A stretch of DNA of 64,000 nucleotides from CAWBRT01 sp963791145 (GTDB taxonomy: Bacteria; Acidobacteriota; Terriglobia; Terriglobales; Acidobacteriaceae): positions 62,001 to 126,000 of the forward strand of contig CAWBRT010000027.1 in the NCBI GenBank assembly GCA_963791145.1, written 5' to 3'. A model generated the notes under the pieces. It saw nothing but the letters and a program-made list of their open reading frames with translations, did not search any database and had not been told where the DNA came from. This document shows, piece by piece, positions 54,998-63,733 of the stretch (the stretch's first letter is position 1; every line of letters starts with the position of its first letter). A program made the position numbers and the translations under genes.

Positions 54998-56095
54998 ATG
55001 GAATTCGTCGATCTTAAGGCGCAATACAATCTGCTGCGGCAATCCATCGATCGGCGCATGGCCGCGGTCCTCGAACACTGCCGTTTCATCATGGGCCCCG
55101 AGGTTCAGGAGCTGGAGGCTGCGCTGGCTCGCTACACGGGCTCAAGCCACTGCATCGGTTGTGCCAGCGGAACCGATGCGCTGCTGATCGCCCTCATGGC
55201 GCTGGGAGTTGGAGCAGGCGACGAGGTGATTACCAGCCCCTTCACCTTCATTGCCAACGCGGAAATGATCGCGCTCCTCGGCGCCCGGCCCGTGTTCGTC
55301 GACATCGATCCGGAGACCTACAACCTCGACTCGCAACTGTTGCGGGCGGCGATCACGCCCAAAACCAAGGCCATCATGCCAATAGCGTTGTATGGCCAGT
55401 GCGCCGATATGGATGCCATCGGCCAGATTGCCGGCGCTATTCCGGTGATTGAAGACGCGGCGCAAAGCTTCGGTGCCATTTATAAGGACCGGCGCTCCTG
55501 CAACCTGTCCCTCATCGGCTGCACCAGCTTTTTCCCTTCCAAGCCGCTTGCCTGTTATGGCGATGGTGGCGCCTGCTTTACCAGCGACGCTGCCCTGGCG
55601 GAAAAGATGCGCCGCATTCGCGATCACGGCCAGCAGGGACGCTATCAGCACACGACGCTGGGATTGAACAGCCGTTTAGACACCCTGCAGGCTGCGGTTC
55701 TGCTGGCCAAGCTGGAATGCTTCGATACCGAGCTGAAGAGCCGCACCAGAATCGCCAACCGCTACACGGAGCTGCTGCGCGGCCATGTGGCGACTCCATA
55801 CATCGATCCGTGCTGTACCAGCGTTTACGCGCAATACACGGTACAGCTTGAGCAGCGTGACCAGATGCAGGCGCGCTTGCGCGAGAGAGGCGTTCCCAGC
55901 GCCGTCCACTATCCGCTGCCGATCCACCTGCAGCCGGTCTTCGCCGGACTGGGACTGGCGCGCGGAAGTTTCCCGCTGTCGGAAGCGGCGGCCGAGCGAG
56001 TTCTCAGCCTGCCCATGCATCCTTATCTCACCGACGAACAGCTGGCGCATGTCGCGGAATCGCTCAAAGCAGCCTTGGCAGAGTGCCGGAATTGA
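54998..56095 (+). CDS. DegT/DnrJ/EryC1/StrS aminotransferase (WbpE-like)
   Basis: A 365-residue PLP enzyme. FVDLKAQYNLLRQSIDRRM opens it, CASGTDALLIALMALGVGAGDEVITSPFTFIA binds the cofactor, PVIEDAAQSFGAIYKDR provides Asp and Gln, and SFFPSKPLACYGDGGA holds the Schiff-base Lys. The FFPSKPLACYGDGGA form is typical of WbpE/DegT enzymes that aminate UDP-3-keto-GlcNAc uronate. It is divergent from the WbpA-like gene, with 125 bp between the starts and a TATAGT box at 54922-54927. The ATG at 54998 follows GGTGAG by 7 nt. The 3-oxo-forming partner WbpB is not obvious nearby. Confidence 0.86.
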   Translation: MEFVDLKAQYNLLRQSIDRRMAAVLEHCRFIMGPEVQELEAALARYTGSSHCIGCASGTDALLIALMALGVGAGDEVITSPFTFIANAEMIALLGARPVFVDIDPETYNLDSQLLRAAITPKTKAIMPIALYGQCADMDAIGQIAGAIPVIEDAAQSFGAIYKDRRSCNLSLIGCTSFFPSKPLACYGDGGACFTSDAALAEKMRRIRDHGQQGRYQHTTLGLNSRLDTLQAAVLLAKLECFDTELKSRTRIANRYTELLRGHVATPYIDPCCTSVYAQYTVQLEQRDQMQARLRERGVPSAVHYPLPIHLQPVFAGLGLARGSFPLSEAAAERVLSLPMHPYLTDEQLAHVAESLKAALAECRN

Positions 56096-56200
56096 TGCCG
56101 GAGCCCGCGCCGTGGGGGCGGCCCAACTAGGTCTGCCCTCGAGGCGTCTGCTTTACGGATACAATAGTATTTTCCTCCCGGCTCTTGGGGAACTCCGTCC

Positions 56201-57247
56201 ATGTGTCTGACCAAAGAACAAGCACTGGAGATGTTCCGCTCCGATGATCTGCTCGGCATTGGCATGGAAGCCGATGCCGTGCGCCGCCGCCTGCACCCCG
56301 ACGGCATCGTCACCTACATCATCGACCGCAACATCAACTACACCAACTTCTGCACCGAGTACTGCACCTTCTGCGCCTTCTATCGTCCGCTGAAGGGCAA
56401 GCTCGCCGACGAAGGCTACATCCTCGACTTCGAGACCATCTACGAGAAGATCCGCGAAACCGTCGAGTTGGGCGGCACCGGCGTGCTCATGCAGGGCGGA
56501 CTGCATCCCGAGCTCAAGATCGACTACTTCGAGCGCATGTTGAGCGGCATCAAGCAGCGCTTTCCCCGCGTCCATCTGCACTGCTTCTCCGCCTCCGAGA
56601 TTCTGGCCATCGCCGAATATAGCCAGCTCTCGGTCGAGGAAACGATCAAGCGCCTGCAGGCCGCCGGCCTGGATTCCATTCCCGGCGGCGGAGCTGAAAT
56701 CCTCGACGACGAGGTGCGGCGCCGCATCGCCCGCCTGAAGTGCCTCACCGACGATTGGCTGCTGGTGCATCGCACCGCGCACCGCCTCGGCATGAAGACC
56801 ACGGCCACCATGATGTTCGGCGTAGGCGAGACCTACGAGCATCGCGTCAACCACTTCCAGCGCATCTACGACCTGCAGCAGGAGACCGGCGGCTTCACCG
56901 CTTTCATTCCCTGGTCCTTCCAGCCGCAGAACACCGCCCTCGGCGGGCGTGGCTGGGACGAGGCCACCGCGGTCGACTACCTGAAGACGCTGGCCATCTC
57001 CCGCGTCTTTCTCTCCAATTTCCCCAATGTGCAGTCCAGCTGGGTGACGCAGGGCCTCAAGATCTGCCAGATAGGGCTGCGCTTCGGCGGCAACGACGTC
57101 GGCTCGGTCATGATCGAAGAGAACGTGGTCGCCTCGGCCGGCGTGCGCAACTGCACCACCGAAGAGGAGCTGCGCCATATCATCCGTGATGCCGGCTTCC
57201 GCCCGGTGCAGCGCGACACACTCTACCGGACATATTTTCTCAACTGA
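56201..57247 (+). CDS. mqnC: Cyclic dehypoxanthinyl futalosine synthase MqnC
   Basis: A 348-residue radical SAM enzyme of the futalosine route to menaquinone. It cyclises dehypoxanthinyl futalosine. YTNFCTEYCTFCAFYRP carries the CxxxCxxC cluster ligands, VLMQGGLHPELKIDYFERML and SIPGGGAEILDDEVRRRIA are family signatures, and FIPWSFQPQNTAL follows. Length and motif order match MqnC rather than MqnE. Expected partner mqnD is at 61827, about 4.6 kb downstream on the same strand. Intact. Confidence 0.95.
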   Translation: MCLTKEQALEMFRSDDLLGIGMEADAVRRRLHPDGIVTYIIDRNINYTNFCTEYCTFCAFYRPLKGKLADEGYILDFETIYEKIRETVELGGTGVLMQGGLHPELKIDYFERMLSGIKQRFPRVHLHCFSASEILAIAEYSQLSVEETIKRLQAAGLDSIPGGGAEILDDEVRRRIARLKCLTDDWLLVHRTAHRLGMKTTATMMFGVGETYEHRVNHFQRIYDLQQETGGFTAFIPWSFQPQNTALGGRGWDEATAVDYLKTLAISRVFLSNFPNVQSSWVTQGLKICQIGLRFGGNDVGSVMIEENVVASAGVRNCTTEEELRHIIRDAGFRPVQRDTLYRTYFLN

Positions 57248-57267
57248 ACACCGGGTCTTCGTCACTC

Positions 57268-58965
57268 TTGCCTGCCCTTCCAATTCAGGTACAATCTGCT
57301 TATCCGGGCCCCACCGGCATTCCTGCAAACTGGACTTCTGCTTTGAGCTTCTTGGCGGCATTCTCGTTTCTGCAAGTGCGCCCGAACCCCCTCGTCGATT
57401 TCCTGCAAAGGCAGACAAACCCAGCGTTCAAGGGGCTTTACGAGGCCAACGGCTTCGACATGATGCTGTTGATCCCGTATTTCATCGTCCTCATCATTCT
57501 TGCCGCCTACGGCTTCCATCGTTACCAGCTGGTCTGGATGTATTACCGCAATCGCAAGAAGGCCACCGGCGAGCCTAAGTCGCGTTTCGAGGAGCTGCCC
57601 CGGGTCACCATCCAGTTGCCGATCTTCAACGAGCAGTTCGTGATCGACCGCCTGGTGGAATCCGTTTGCAAGGTGGAGTACCCGCGCGAGAAGCTGGACA
57701 TTCAGGTGCTCGACGACTCGACCGATGAAACCGTGGAGGTCGCGCGCGAGGTGGTCGAGCGCTATGCCGCGCTCGGCTATCCCGTCAGCTACCACCACCG
57801 CACCAATCGCCATGGCTTCAAGGCGGGCGCGCTGCAGGAAGGCCTGAAGACCGCCAAGGGCGAGTTCGTCGCCATCTTCGATGCCGACTTCACTCCCTCG
57901 CCCGACTGGCTGATGAAAGTGGTCCATCACTTCAGCAATCCGCAAGTCGGCATGGTGCAGACACGCTGGACCCACATCAACCGCAATTACTCGTTCCTCA
58001 CCGAGGTGGAAGCCATTCTGCTCGACGGCCACTTCGTGCTCGAGCACGGTGGCCGCTCCCGCGCCGGCGTCTTCTTTAATTTCAACGGCACCGCCGGCAT
58101 GTGGCGTATCCGGGCCATCGAAGAGGCGGGCGGCTGGCAGCACGACACCCTGACCGAAGACACCGACCTGAGCTATCGCGCGCAGATCAAGGGATGGAAG
58201 TTTCTCTACCTGCAACACGTGGAGTGCCCGGCCGAGCTGCCCATCGAGATGACCGCCTTCAAGACGCAGCAGGCGCGCTGGGCCAAGGGCCTGATCCAGT
58301 GCGCCATCAAGGATCTGCCGCAGCTCATGCGCGCCAAGGTGAGCCGCCGGGAGAAGGTCGAAGCCTGCTATCACCTGACGGCCAACATCAGCTATCCCCT
58401 GATGATCGCCCTCTCCGTGCTGCTGCTGCCGGCCATGATCATTCGCTTTTACCAGGGCTGGTTCCAGATGCTCTACATCGATGTGCCTCTTTTTCTGGCA
58501 TCGACCTTCAGCATCTCCAGCTTCTATTTGGTTTCGCAAAAGGAGCTGTTCCCGGGGCGCTGGTATCGCACGTTCCTGTATTTGCCGTGCCTGATGGCCT
58601 TCGGCATCGGCCTCACCATCACCAACTCCAAGGCGGTGATCGAGGCCCTGATGGGCAAGCAGACCGCCTTCGCCCGCACTCCCAAGTACCGGGTGCAAAG
58701 CAAGAGCGACCGCAGCGAGGCCGCCAAGAAATATCGCAAGCGCCTCGGCGTCGTTCCCTGGATCGAATTGGTGGTAGGCGCCTACTTCGCCATGACCGTC
58801 GTCTACGCCCTGCAGAACGAGAACTACATCACGATTCCCTTCCTGATTCTTTTCGTCTTCGGCTATTGGTACACGGGAACGATGTCGCTGCTGCAGGGCC
58901 GCTTCGACAGGCTGGCGCCCTCGAATGCCGAGCAGCACACTAAGCCGTTCCCGGTGGGTGTGTAA
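57268..58965 (+). CDS. Cellulose-synthase-like membrane glycosyltransferase (GT2)
   Basis: About 500-565 residues. An N-terminal helix region (MMLLIPYFIVLIILAAYGFHRYQLVW) leads into the GT-A domain: RVTIQLPIFNEQFVIDRLVESV, IQVLDDSTDETVEVAREVV, VAIFDADFTPSPDWLMKV and TEDTDLSYRAQIKGWK, with Q-Q-A-R-W in KTQQARWAKGLIQ. Four or five C-terminal helices follow. Processive or single-addition synthases of this type make beta-linked glycans or glycolipids. The 5' end is uncertain: the open frame begins with TTG at 57268 and the first ATG is at 57460. It follows mqnC by 20 bp. Confidence 0.85.
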   Translation: MPALPIQVQSAYPGPTGIPANWTSALSFLAAFSFLQVRPNPLVDFLQRQTNPAFKGLYEANGFDMMLLIPYFIVLIILAAYGFHRYQLVWMYYRNRKKATGEPKSRFEELPRVTIQLPIFNEQFVIDRLVESVCKVEYPREKLDIQVLDDSTDETVEVAREVVERYAALGYPVSYHHRTNRHGFKAGALQEGLKTAKGEFVAIFDADFTPSPDWLMKVVHHFSNPQVGMVQTRWTHINRNYSFLTEVEAILLDGHFVLEHGGRSRAGVFFNFNGTAGMWRIRAIEEAGGWQHDTLTEDTDLSYRAQIKGWKFLYLQHVECPAELPIEMTAFKTQQARWAKGLIQCAIKDLPQLMRAKVSRREKVEACYHLTANISYPLMIALSVLLLPAMIIRFYQGWFQMLYIDVPLFLASTFSISSFYLVSQKELFPGRWYRTFLYLPCLMAFGIGLTITNSKAVIEALMGKQTAFARTPKYRVQSKSDRSEAAKKYRKRLGVVPWIELVVGAYFAMTVVYALQNENYITIPFLILFVFGYWYTGTMSLLQGRFDRLAPSNAEQHTKPFPVGV

Positions 58966-58983
58966 AGCGCGCCGCACTATGTT

Positions 58984-59502
58984 ATGCGCACACGATTAGT
59001 TCTTTTCCTGATCGCCGTAGTACTTCTGGCCGCCTTCGCTTTCCGGCGAAGCCCCTATAACCAGGTGCGCTCGCAGTTCGCCGTGGTCACCATCAATGCG
59101 CCCGTCAACCGCGTCTGGGACGTGCTCGCCGATCTCAATGGCTACCGCTCCTGGAATCCTTTCCTCACCTCCGCCTCTGGCAGCTTGGCGGCACAGCAGG
59201 AGATCACCGTCACGGCCAAGCTCGGCGCGCACAGCATTACCTATCATCCGCGCATCGTCGCCGTGCAACCAGGAAGGAGGCTGGCGTGGCAGACGACCCT
59301 GCTGTCCCCGTTAATCCTCAGCGGAGAGCACGAGTTCGAACTCGATGCGCTCGACCAGTCGCACACCCGCCTCATCCAATCCGAACACTTCCGCGGAATC
59401 CTGGTCGGAATGCTCTGGAGCCGCTTCTCGCCGCAGCTCGTGCAGGGCTTCAACGCCATGAACCAGGCACTGAAGCGCCGTTGCGAACAAGCGGCGTTCT
59501 GA
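58984..59502 (+). CDS. SRPBCC-domain protein
   Basis: A 172-residue protein. A hydrophobic N-terminal helix (LVLFLIAVVLLAAFAF) may anchor it in the membrane. The rest is a START/SRPBCC lipid-binding fold: FAVVTINAPVNRVWDVLADLNGYRSWNPFLTSASG is the canonical polyketide-cyclase-like start, and HEFELDALDQSHTRLIQSEHFRGIL with GMLWSRFSPQLVQGFNAMNQALKRR is the end. It binds a hydrophobic ligand in related proteins; which one is unknown. It starts 18 bp after the membrane glycosyltransferase and may be co-transcribed with it. Confidence 0.8.
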   Translation: MRTRLVLFLIAVVLLAAFAFRRSPYNQVRSQFAVVTINAPVNRVWDVLADLNGYRSWNPFLTSASGSLAAQQEITVTAKLGAHSITYHPRIVAVQPGRRLAWQTTLLSPLILSGEHEFELDALDQSHTRLIQSEHFRGILVGMLWSRFSPQLVQGFNAMNQALKRRCEQAAF

Positions 59503-59564
59503 GCACCTCCTGTTGTGGGTTCAGCACACCCTGTGTTTCTGCAATGATTTTCCAAACGATTTAT

Positions 59565-59594
59565 TTGAAAGGGCGCGGCTTCAGCCCCTGAGGG
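59565..59594 (+). repeat. Dispersed palindromic repeat, copy C
   Basis: TTGAAAGGGC, GCGGCTTCAGCCCC, TGAGGG; 29 of 30 bases identical to copy B at 52917-52946. It lies between the SRPBCC and M20 genes, 62 bp after the SRPBCC stop. Related to copy A at 926-955. Confidence 0.6.
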
Positions 59595-59718
59595 AATTGT
59601 TCTTCTTCTGAAAACGAATATGAAACTGCCTCCCGCATGAGATGCACCTTTGGCCAACCCGCCCGCGAGCAGTACAATTCCGGAACGATCTCGAGCTGAA
59701 AAGGAGACCCCGCTCCCG

Positions 59719-61237
59719 ATGACCAAATCGCGGCTTGCACTATTTGTCTTGTTGTTTTCCAGCGCCCTGGGATTCGCCCAGGACGCAACCACCAAGGCGG
59801 TTCGCAACTGGCGTCAGGCGAACGAGCCCGCCATCATCTCCGAGTACGTCGAGCTGCCTCAAGATTCCGAATCTGGCGGCCGATCCTGTGACCCTGCGGA
59901 AAAATGCCACCGCCATCCAGCAGATGTTCGAGAAGCGCGGCGCGAAGAGCCGCCTGCTCGAGCTTCCCGGCGTTGCGCCCGCGGTCTACGGCGAGATCAT
60001 GACACCCGGCGCAACCCGCACTGTAATGTTCTATGCCCATTACGACGGCCAGCCGCTCGATCCCAAGGAATGGGCCAATCCACCGTTTGAGCCCACGCTG
60101 CGCGACAATGCCCTGGAAAGCGGCGGCAAAGTGATTCCCTTTCCCGCCAAAGGTCAGCCCTTCGGACCCGAGTGGCGTATCTACGGCCGCGGATCGGGCG
60201 ATGACAAAGTCAATGTCATGATCTTCCTGGCCGCGCTTGACGCCCTGCGGGCTAGCAAGATTCCGATCAAATCCAACCTCAAGTTCATCATCGAGGGAGA
60301 GGAAGAAGCCGGCTCTCCCCACCTGTCCGATTTAATGCGTCAGAACAAGGCCCTGCTGAGCGCCGATGTCTGGCTGATCTGTGACAGCCCCATGCACCAG
60401 AGCCGCCGGCAGAACGTGATCTTCGGCGTCAGGGGCATTCAGATTGTCGACCTCACCGTTTACGGTCCGCGACGCGAACTGCATAGCGGCCACTACGGCA
60501 ACTGGGCGCCCAATCCGGCCATGATGCTGGCGCAGCTGCTGGCCTCCATGAAGGACGACAACGGGCGGGTTCTCATCGACCACTTTTACGACGGCATTCA
60601 GCCCTTCGGCGAGCTTGCCAAAAAAGCCATTGCCGAGGCGCCGCAGAACGACGCGCAATTGAAGAAAGACCTGTGGCTCGGGCGCACGGAGGGCAATGGC
60701 GCGCCGTTGCTGGAGTTACTCGGATTGCCCTCGTTGAACATCCGCGGAATGGCCAGCTCGCGCATCGGCGCCCAGGCCAGCAACGTGATTCCGGCGACTG
60801 CCACGGCCACCATCGACATTCGCCTGGTGCGTGGGCTCGACCACCAGGTAATGGCGCAACGCTTTATTGACCACGTCCGCAAGCAGGGATATTTCGTGGT
60901 AGACAAAGATCCCGACGAGCAGACCCGATTGACGCATCCTAAGGTCGCCAAGATCGTCGTCGACAAAGCTGGTTACAACGCGGCAGGTTCGTCCATGGAC
61001 TCGCCCATCGGCAAGTCGGTGATTCAAGCGGTTGAGAACGCCCGCGGGCCGGTCATCAAGTTGCCCACCATGGGAGGCAGCGTTCCCCTGTTCATGATTC
61101 AGGAGGTTCTGGGATCGGCCACGATTCTGGTTCCCACCGCCAATCACGACGACAATCAGCACAGCTACAACGAGAACATCCGCATCCAGAACATCTGGGA
61201 CGGAATGGAGACCATGGCGGCGCTGATGACGATGTGA
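59719..61237 (+). CDS. M20-family metallopeptidase, secreted, frameshifted
   Basis: About 505 residues. The signal peptide MTKSRLALFVLLFSSALGFAQ begins at the ATG at 59719. After SEYVELP near 59862 an extra C shifts the frame; the next frame gives LKIPNLAADPVTLRKNATAIQQMFEKRG and continues to 61237. Metal ligands lie in MFYAHYDGQPLDP (His) and YGRGSGDDKVNVM (Asp), with the catalytic Glu pair in IIEGEEEAGSPHL, then RRELHSGHYG and SVPLFMIQEVLG. Family members cut dipeptides or N-acyl amino acids; here it would act in the periplasm. The repeat copy C is about 125 bp upstream. Confidence 0.86.
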
Positions 61238-61315
61238 GGCTTGCGGCGAATCCGAGAGGGCCGGAGAAGCGCACCTGGCCGGCCCTTTCGCCAACGGTCG
61301 ATCGCGCAAGAGCAA

Positions 61316-61339
61316 TATCTGAATTCAAAAATCTGAATT
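61316..61339 (+). repeat. Short direct repeat ATCTGAATTC
   Basis: ATCTGAATTC occurs twice around AAAA in the gap after the M20 gene. Each contains GAATTC, so the pair can also form a small palindrome. No function is assigned. Confidence 0.4.
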
Positions 61340-61407
61340 CCGATATAGCCCTCTTTGCCGCATATGACCATTTCCCGCGAACCCCGCTTGCTGTATCCTA
61401 GATTCCT

Positions 61408-61602
61408 GTGATCAAGTTTTTGTATGTGGCGCTGGTGCTGTCGACCATCGTTGTGCTCGGAGTTGCCGGGGTAATCTATTGGCGGGTTCGCAGGCATCTC
61501 TCGGCTTCCGCCTCGGCCACGGCAGGAAGAGCGCCAGCGCCTTTCGCCGGCGAACCAGGAGAGGGCGGGCAGCCCGCATCCGAGCAGGTGCGGCGCAGGT
61601 AG
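61408..61602 (+). CDS. Small single-helix membrane protein, hypothetical
   Basis: A 64-residue protein with a GTG start. Residues of about 3-26 form one membrane helix (FLYVALVLSTIVVLGVAGVIYW) followed by VRRHL and a Pro/Ala/Gly-rich tail. I do not recognise the family. It lies 170 bp after the M20 peptidase on the same strand, before the inverted-repeat element at 61621. Such proteins are easily mis-predicted, so confidence is moderate. Confidence 0.4.
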   Translation: MIKFLYVALVLSTIVVLGVAGVIYWRVRRHLSASASATAGRAPAPFAGEPGEGGQPASEQVRRR

Positions 61603-61620
61603 TCCGTTCCACCGGTTTAA

Positions 61621-61784
61621 CAGGCTGCGGAAAAACGCGCCGAAGCAGGGTCCCCAGCAAACGCCGCTTTTGCGTTCGTTGGGGTGCAAGCGACAAGCGA
61701 GGCGCTTTGGATGTGGGTACCATAAGATCCGTTGTCAAGATGTTGTAGTCCCGTGCAAACCGAAACCTGTTTTTCCGCAGCCTC
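61621..61784. mobile_element. MITE-like element with 15-bp terminal inverted repeats
   Basis: AGGCTGCGGAAAAAC (61622-61636) and GTTTTTCCGCAGCCT (61769-61783) are perfect inverted repeats. TTAA flanks the element on both sides (61617-61620 and 61785-61788), like a 4-bp target duplication. The 164-bp element has no gene; an internal imperfect hairpin CCCCAGCAAACGC / GCGTTCGTTGGGG lies near its left end. The ends suggest mobilisation by an unlinked transposase. Confidence 0.7.
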
Positions 61785-61826
61785 TTAATCCACTTGAAAA
61801 AACACGTTATTTGGATTTCCTAAACT

Positions 61827-62684
61827 ATGACCTCTCGCTCCGCCAAAACGATTGAGATAAGCGTCGCGCACAGCCCTGATTCCGATGACGCCTTCATGTT
61901 CTACGGTCTGGCCACCAACAAAGTGCGCGTACCCGGTTTGAAGTTCAAACACACTCTTTGCGACATAGAGACCCTGAACCGCGCGGCCATCGACGCAGCC
62001 CTCTACGACGTGACGGCTATCTCCTTCCACGCCTATCCTTACATTCAGGAAAAATACGCGTTGATGCCCTGCGGCGGCAGCCTCGGCGAGGGCTACGGCC
62101 CCATGATCGTCGCTCCCAAGCCGTTCAAGGTAGAGGACGTTACCAAGCTCCGCATCGCCGTCCCGGGCACCCTGACGACCGCCTACCTGTTGCTGAAGCT
62201 GTTTGCGCCGGAGGCCGAAACCGAAGTCGTGCCCTTCGATCAGATCATTCCCGAGGTGCTGGCCGGCAGGTTCGAGGCCGGGCTCATCATCCACGAGGGT
62301 CAGTTGACCTACGCCAACAGCGGGCTGCACCGCGTGGTCGATATGGGCCGCTGGTGGAGTGAGCAGACAGCGCTTCCCTTGCCGCTGGGCGGCAACGCCA
62401 TCAAGCGCACCTTGGGGCCCGAGTTGATGGCCAAGATAACCAAGGCCCTGCGCGACAGCATTCGTCACGCCCTCGAGCATCGCGAGCAGGCGCTGGAGTA
62501 CGCCATGCAGTTCGCGCGCGATCTCGACAGCCAGACCGCCGACAAGTTCGTCGGCATGTACGTCAACGAGCGCACCCTCGACTACGGAGAGGACGGGCGG
62601 GCCGCCGTCGCCAAGCTGCTCGATATGGGGCATCGCCAAGGCATCATCCCAACCGCCGCCAAGCTGGACTGGGCAGGAGCATAG
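61827..62684 (+). CDS. mqnD: 1,4-dihydroxy-6-naphthoate synthase MqnD
   Basis: A 285-residue periplasmic-binding-protein-like enzyme of the futalosine pathway that cleaves cyclic dehypoxanthinyl futalosine, the MqnC product. VAHSPDSDDAFMFYGLATNKV opens it, CDIETLNRAAIDAALYDVTAISFHAYPYI follows, and GLIIHEGQLTYANSGLHRVVDMGRWWSEQTALPLPLGGNAI is the MqnD signature with the catalytic His. RIAVPGTLTTAYLLLKL is also conserved. No signal peptide, as expected. Intact. mqnC lies 4.6 kb upstream; mqnA, mqnB and mqnE are not in the window. Confidence 0.92.
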   Translation: MTSRSAKTIEISVAHSPDSDDAFMFYGLATNKVRVPGLKFKHTLCDIETLNRAAIDAALYDVTAISFHAYPYIQEKYALMPCGGSLGEGYGPMIVAPKPFKVEDVTKLRIAVPGTLTTAYLLLKLFAPEAETEVVPFDQIIPEVLAGRFEAGLIIHEGQLTYANSGLHRVVDMGRWWSEQTALPLPLGGNAIKRTLGPELMAKITKALRDSIRHALEHREQALEYAMQFARDLDSQTADKFVGMYVNERTLDYGEDGRAAVAKLLDMGHRQGIIPTAAKLDWAGA

Positions 62685-62717
62685 CGCGAAGCTCGGCAAT
62701 GCTACAAAGATGCTCAT

Positions 62718-62803
62718 GGCGGCCCACATTTGCCTGAGGTTGGCAAATGTGGGGACAGATGCTACAGGTGCCCCATATCTGCCCTCTTTTGGCAGATGTG
62801 GGG
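62718..62803. repeat. Twin hairpin element
   Basis: Hairpin 1: CCCACATTTGCC (62723-62734) pairs perfectly with GGCAAATGTGGG (62742-62753). Hairpin 2: CCCCATATCTGCC (62771-62783) pairs with GGCAGATGTGGGG (62791-62803), one G-T wobble. The arms share CCCAYATYTGCC, and ATGCTAC precedes both, so the unit is duplicated. They lie between mqnD and the HAD gene. Confidence 0.65.
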
Positions 62804-62906
62804 TAGTTACCTTTAAAAACCTAAGTCGCCTCTTGTCAGCTTCACTGCGCTCGCCAAAGCCAGCGGCGCTTTCATCTCATCTAACACTTGAGGAATTCGG
62901 CGTAAC

Positions 62907-63623
62907 ATGCAGTTGGAACTGGACCGAAAGAAGATCCCGCAAACGTTGTTGATCGATGCCGACGACACCCTCTGGGAAAACAACGTCTACTTCGAGCGCG
63001 CCATTGCCAACTTCATCTCCTTTCTCAATCATCGCGAATTCACCTCCGCCGAAGTTCGCCGGGTGCTGAACGAGGTCGAGCGGGAAAACATCGTCACTCA
63101 CGGCTATGGGCTGCACAGCTTCCTGCATGCCCTGGTGGGTACATTTGAGCGGCTTTCGGTTGAGCCGCTGACTCCCGGTCTGCATGACACCATTTGCGGT
63201 TTTGCTCATGCCATCGCCGAGCAGCCCATCGAGCTGATCGCCGGCGTGGAGCCCACCCTGCGCTACCTGGAACCGCGGCATCGGCTGATGCTCCTGACCA
63301 AGGGCAATCCCGTGGAACAGCTCGGCAAGATCGAGCGCTCGGGACTCAAGCGGTACTTCATCGCTGTGGAAATCGTCGCCGAGAAGGACTCGTTCACTTA
63401 CAACGGCATTGTCGAGAAGTACAACCTGCTCCGCGAGGCTACCTGGATGGTGGGCAATAGCCCTAAGTCCGACATCAATCCTGCCTTAGAAGCCGGACTC
63501 AACGCGGTATTCGTTCCACACCCCGATACCTGGATACTGGAGCACGAACCCCTGGCTAAGCCGTCCAAGCCCGACAAACTATTGGAACTCCGTGACTTCG
63601 CCGAATTGTGTCGGGTTTTCTAA
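62907..63623 (+). CDS. HAD-superfamily hydrolase
   Basis: A 238-residue phosphatase. TLLIDADDTLWENNVYFERAIANF is motif I, with D-x-D nucleophile and acid/base. LMLLTKGNPVEQLGKIERSGLKRYF is motif II with the Thr-Lys-Gly segment, VAEKDSFTYNGIVEKYNL adds the motif III Lys, and TWMVGNSPKSDINPALEAGLNAVFV is motif IV. An alpha-helical cap sits between motifs I and II. It resembles pyrimidine 5'-nucleotidase/haloacid-dehalogenase-like enzymes; the substrate is not known. It begins about 100 bp after the twin hairpins. Confidence 0.82.
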   Translation: MQLELDRKKIPQTLLIDADDTLWENNVYFERAIANFISFLNHREFTSAEVRRVLNEVERENIVTHGYGLHSFLHALVGTFERLSVEPLTPGLHDTICGFAHAIAEQPIELIAGVEPTLRYLEPRHRLMLLTKGNPVEQLGKIERSGLKRYFIAVEIVAEKDSFTYNGIVEKYNLLREATWMVGNSPKSDINPALEAGLNAVFVPHPDTWILEHEPLAKPSKPDKLLELRDFAELCRVF

Positions 63624-63733
63624 AGGTTTCTCGGATAATAGCCTTAGACTGAACCTAAATCGTTACCTAAGAGTAATGCATAAGCTATTGCCCGTGTTAT
63701 GGTGCAGGAGCTACTCTGCCTTGAGTCAGGGAC

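Noticed and set aside
57262..58977. A 571-codon minus-strand frame
   Set aside because: Antisense shadow of the membrane GT2 gene. Its composition (Asp/His/Gln-rich with no fold) is typical of shadows.
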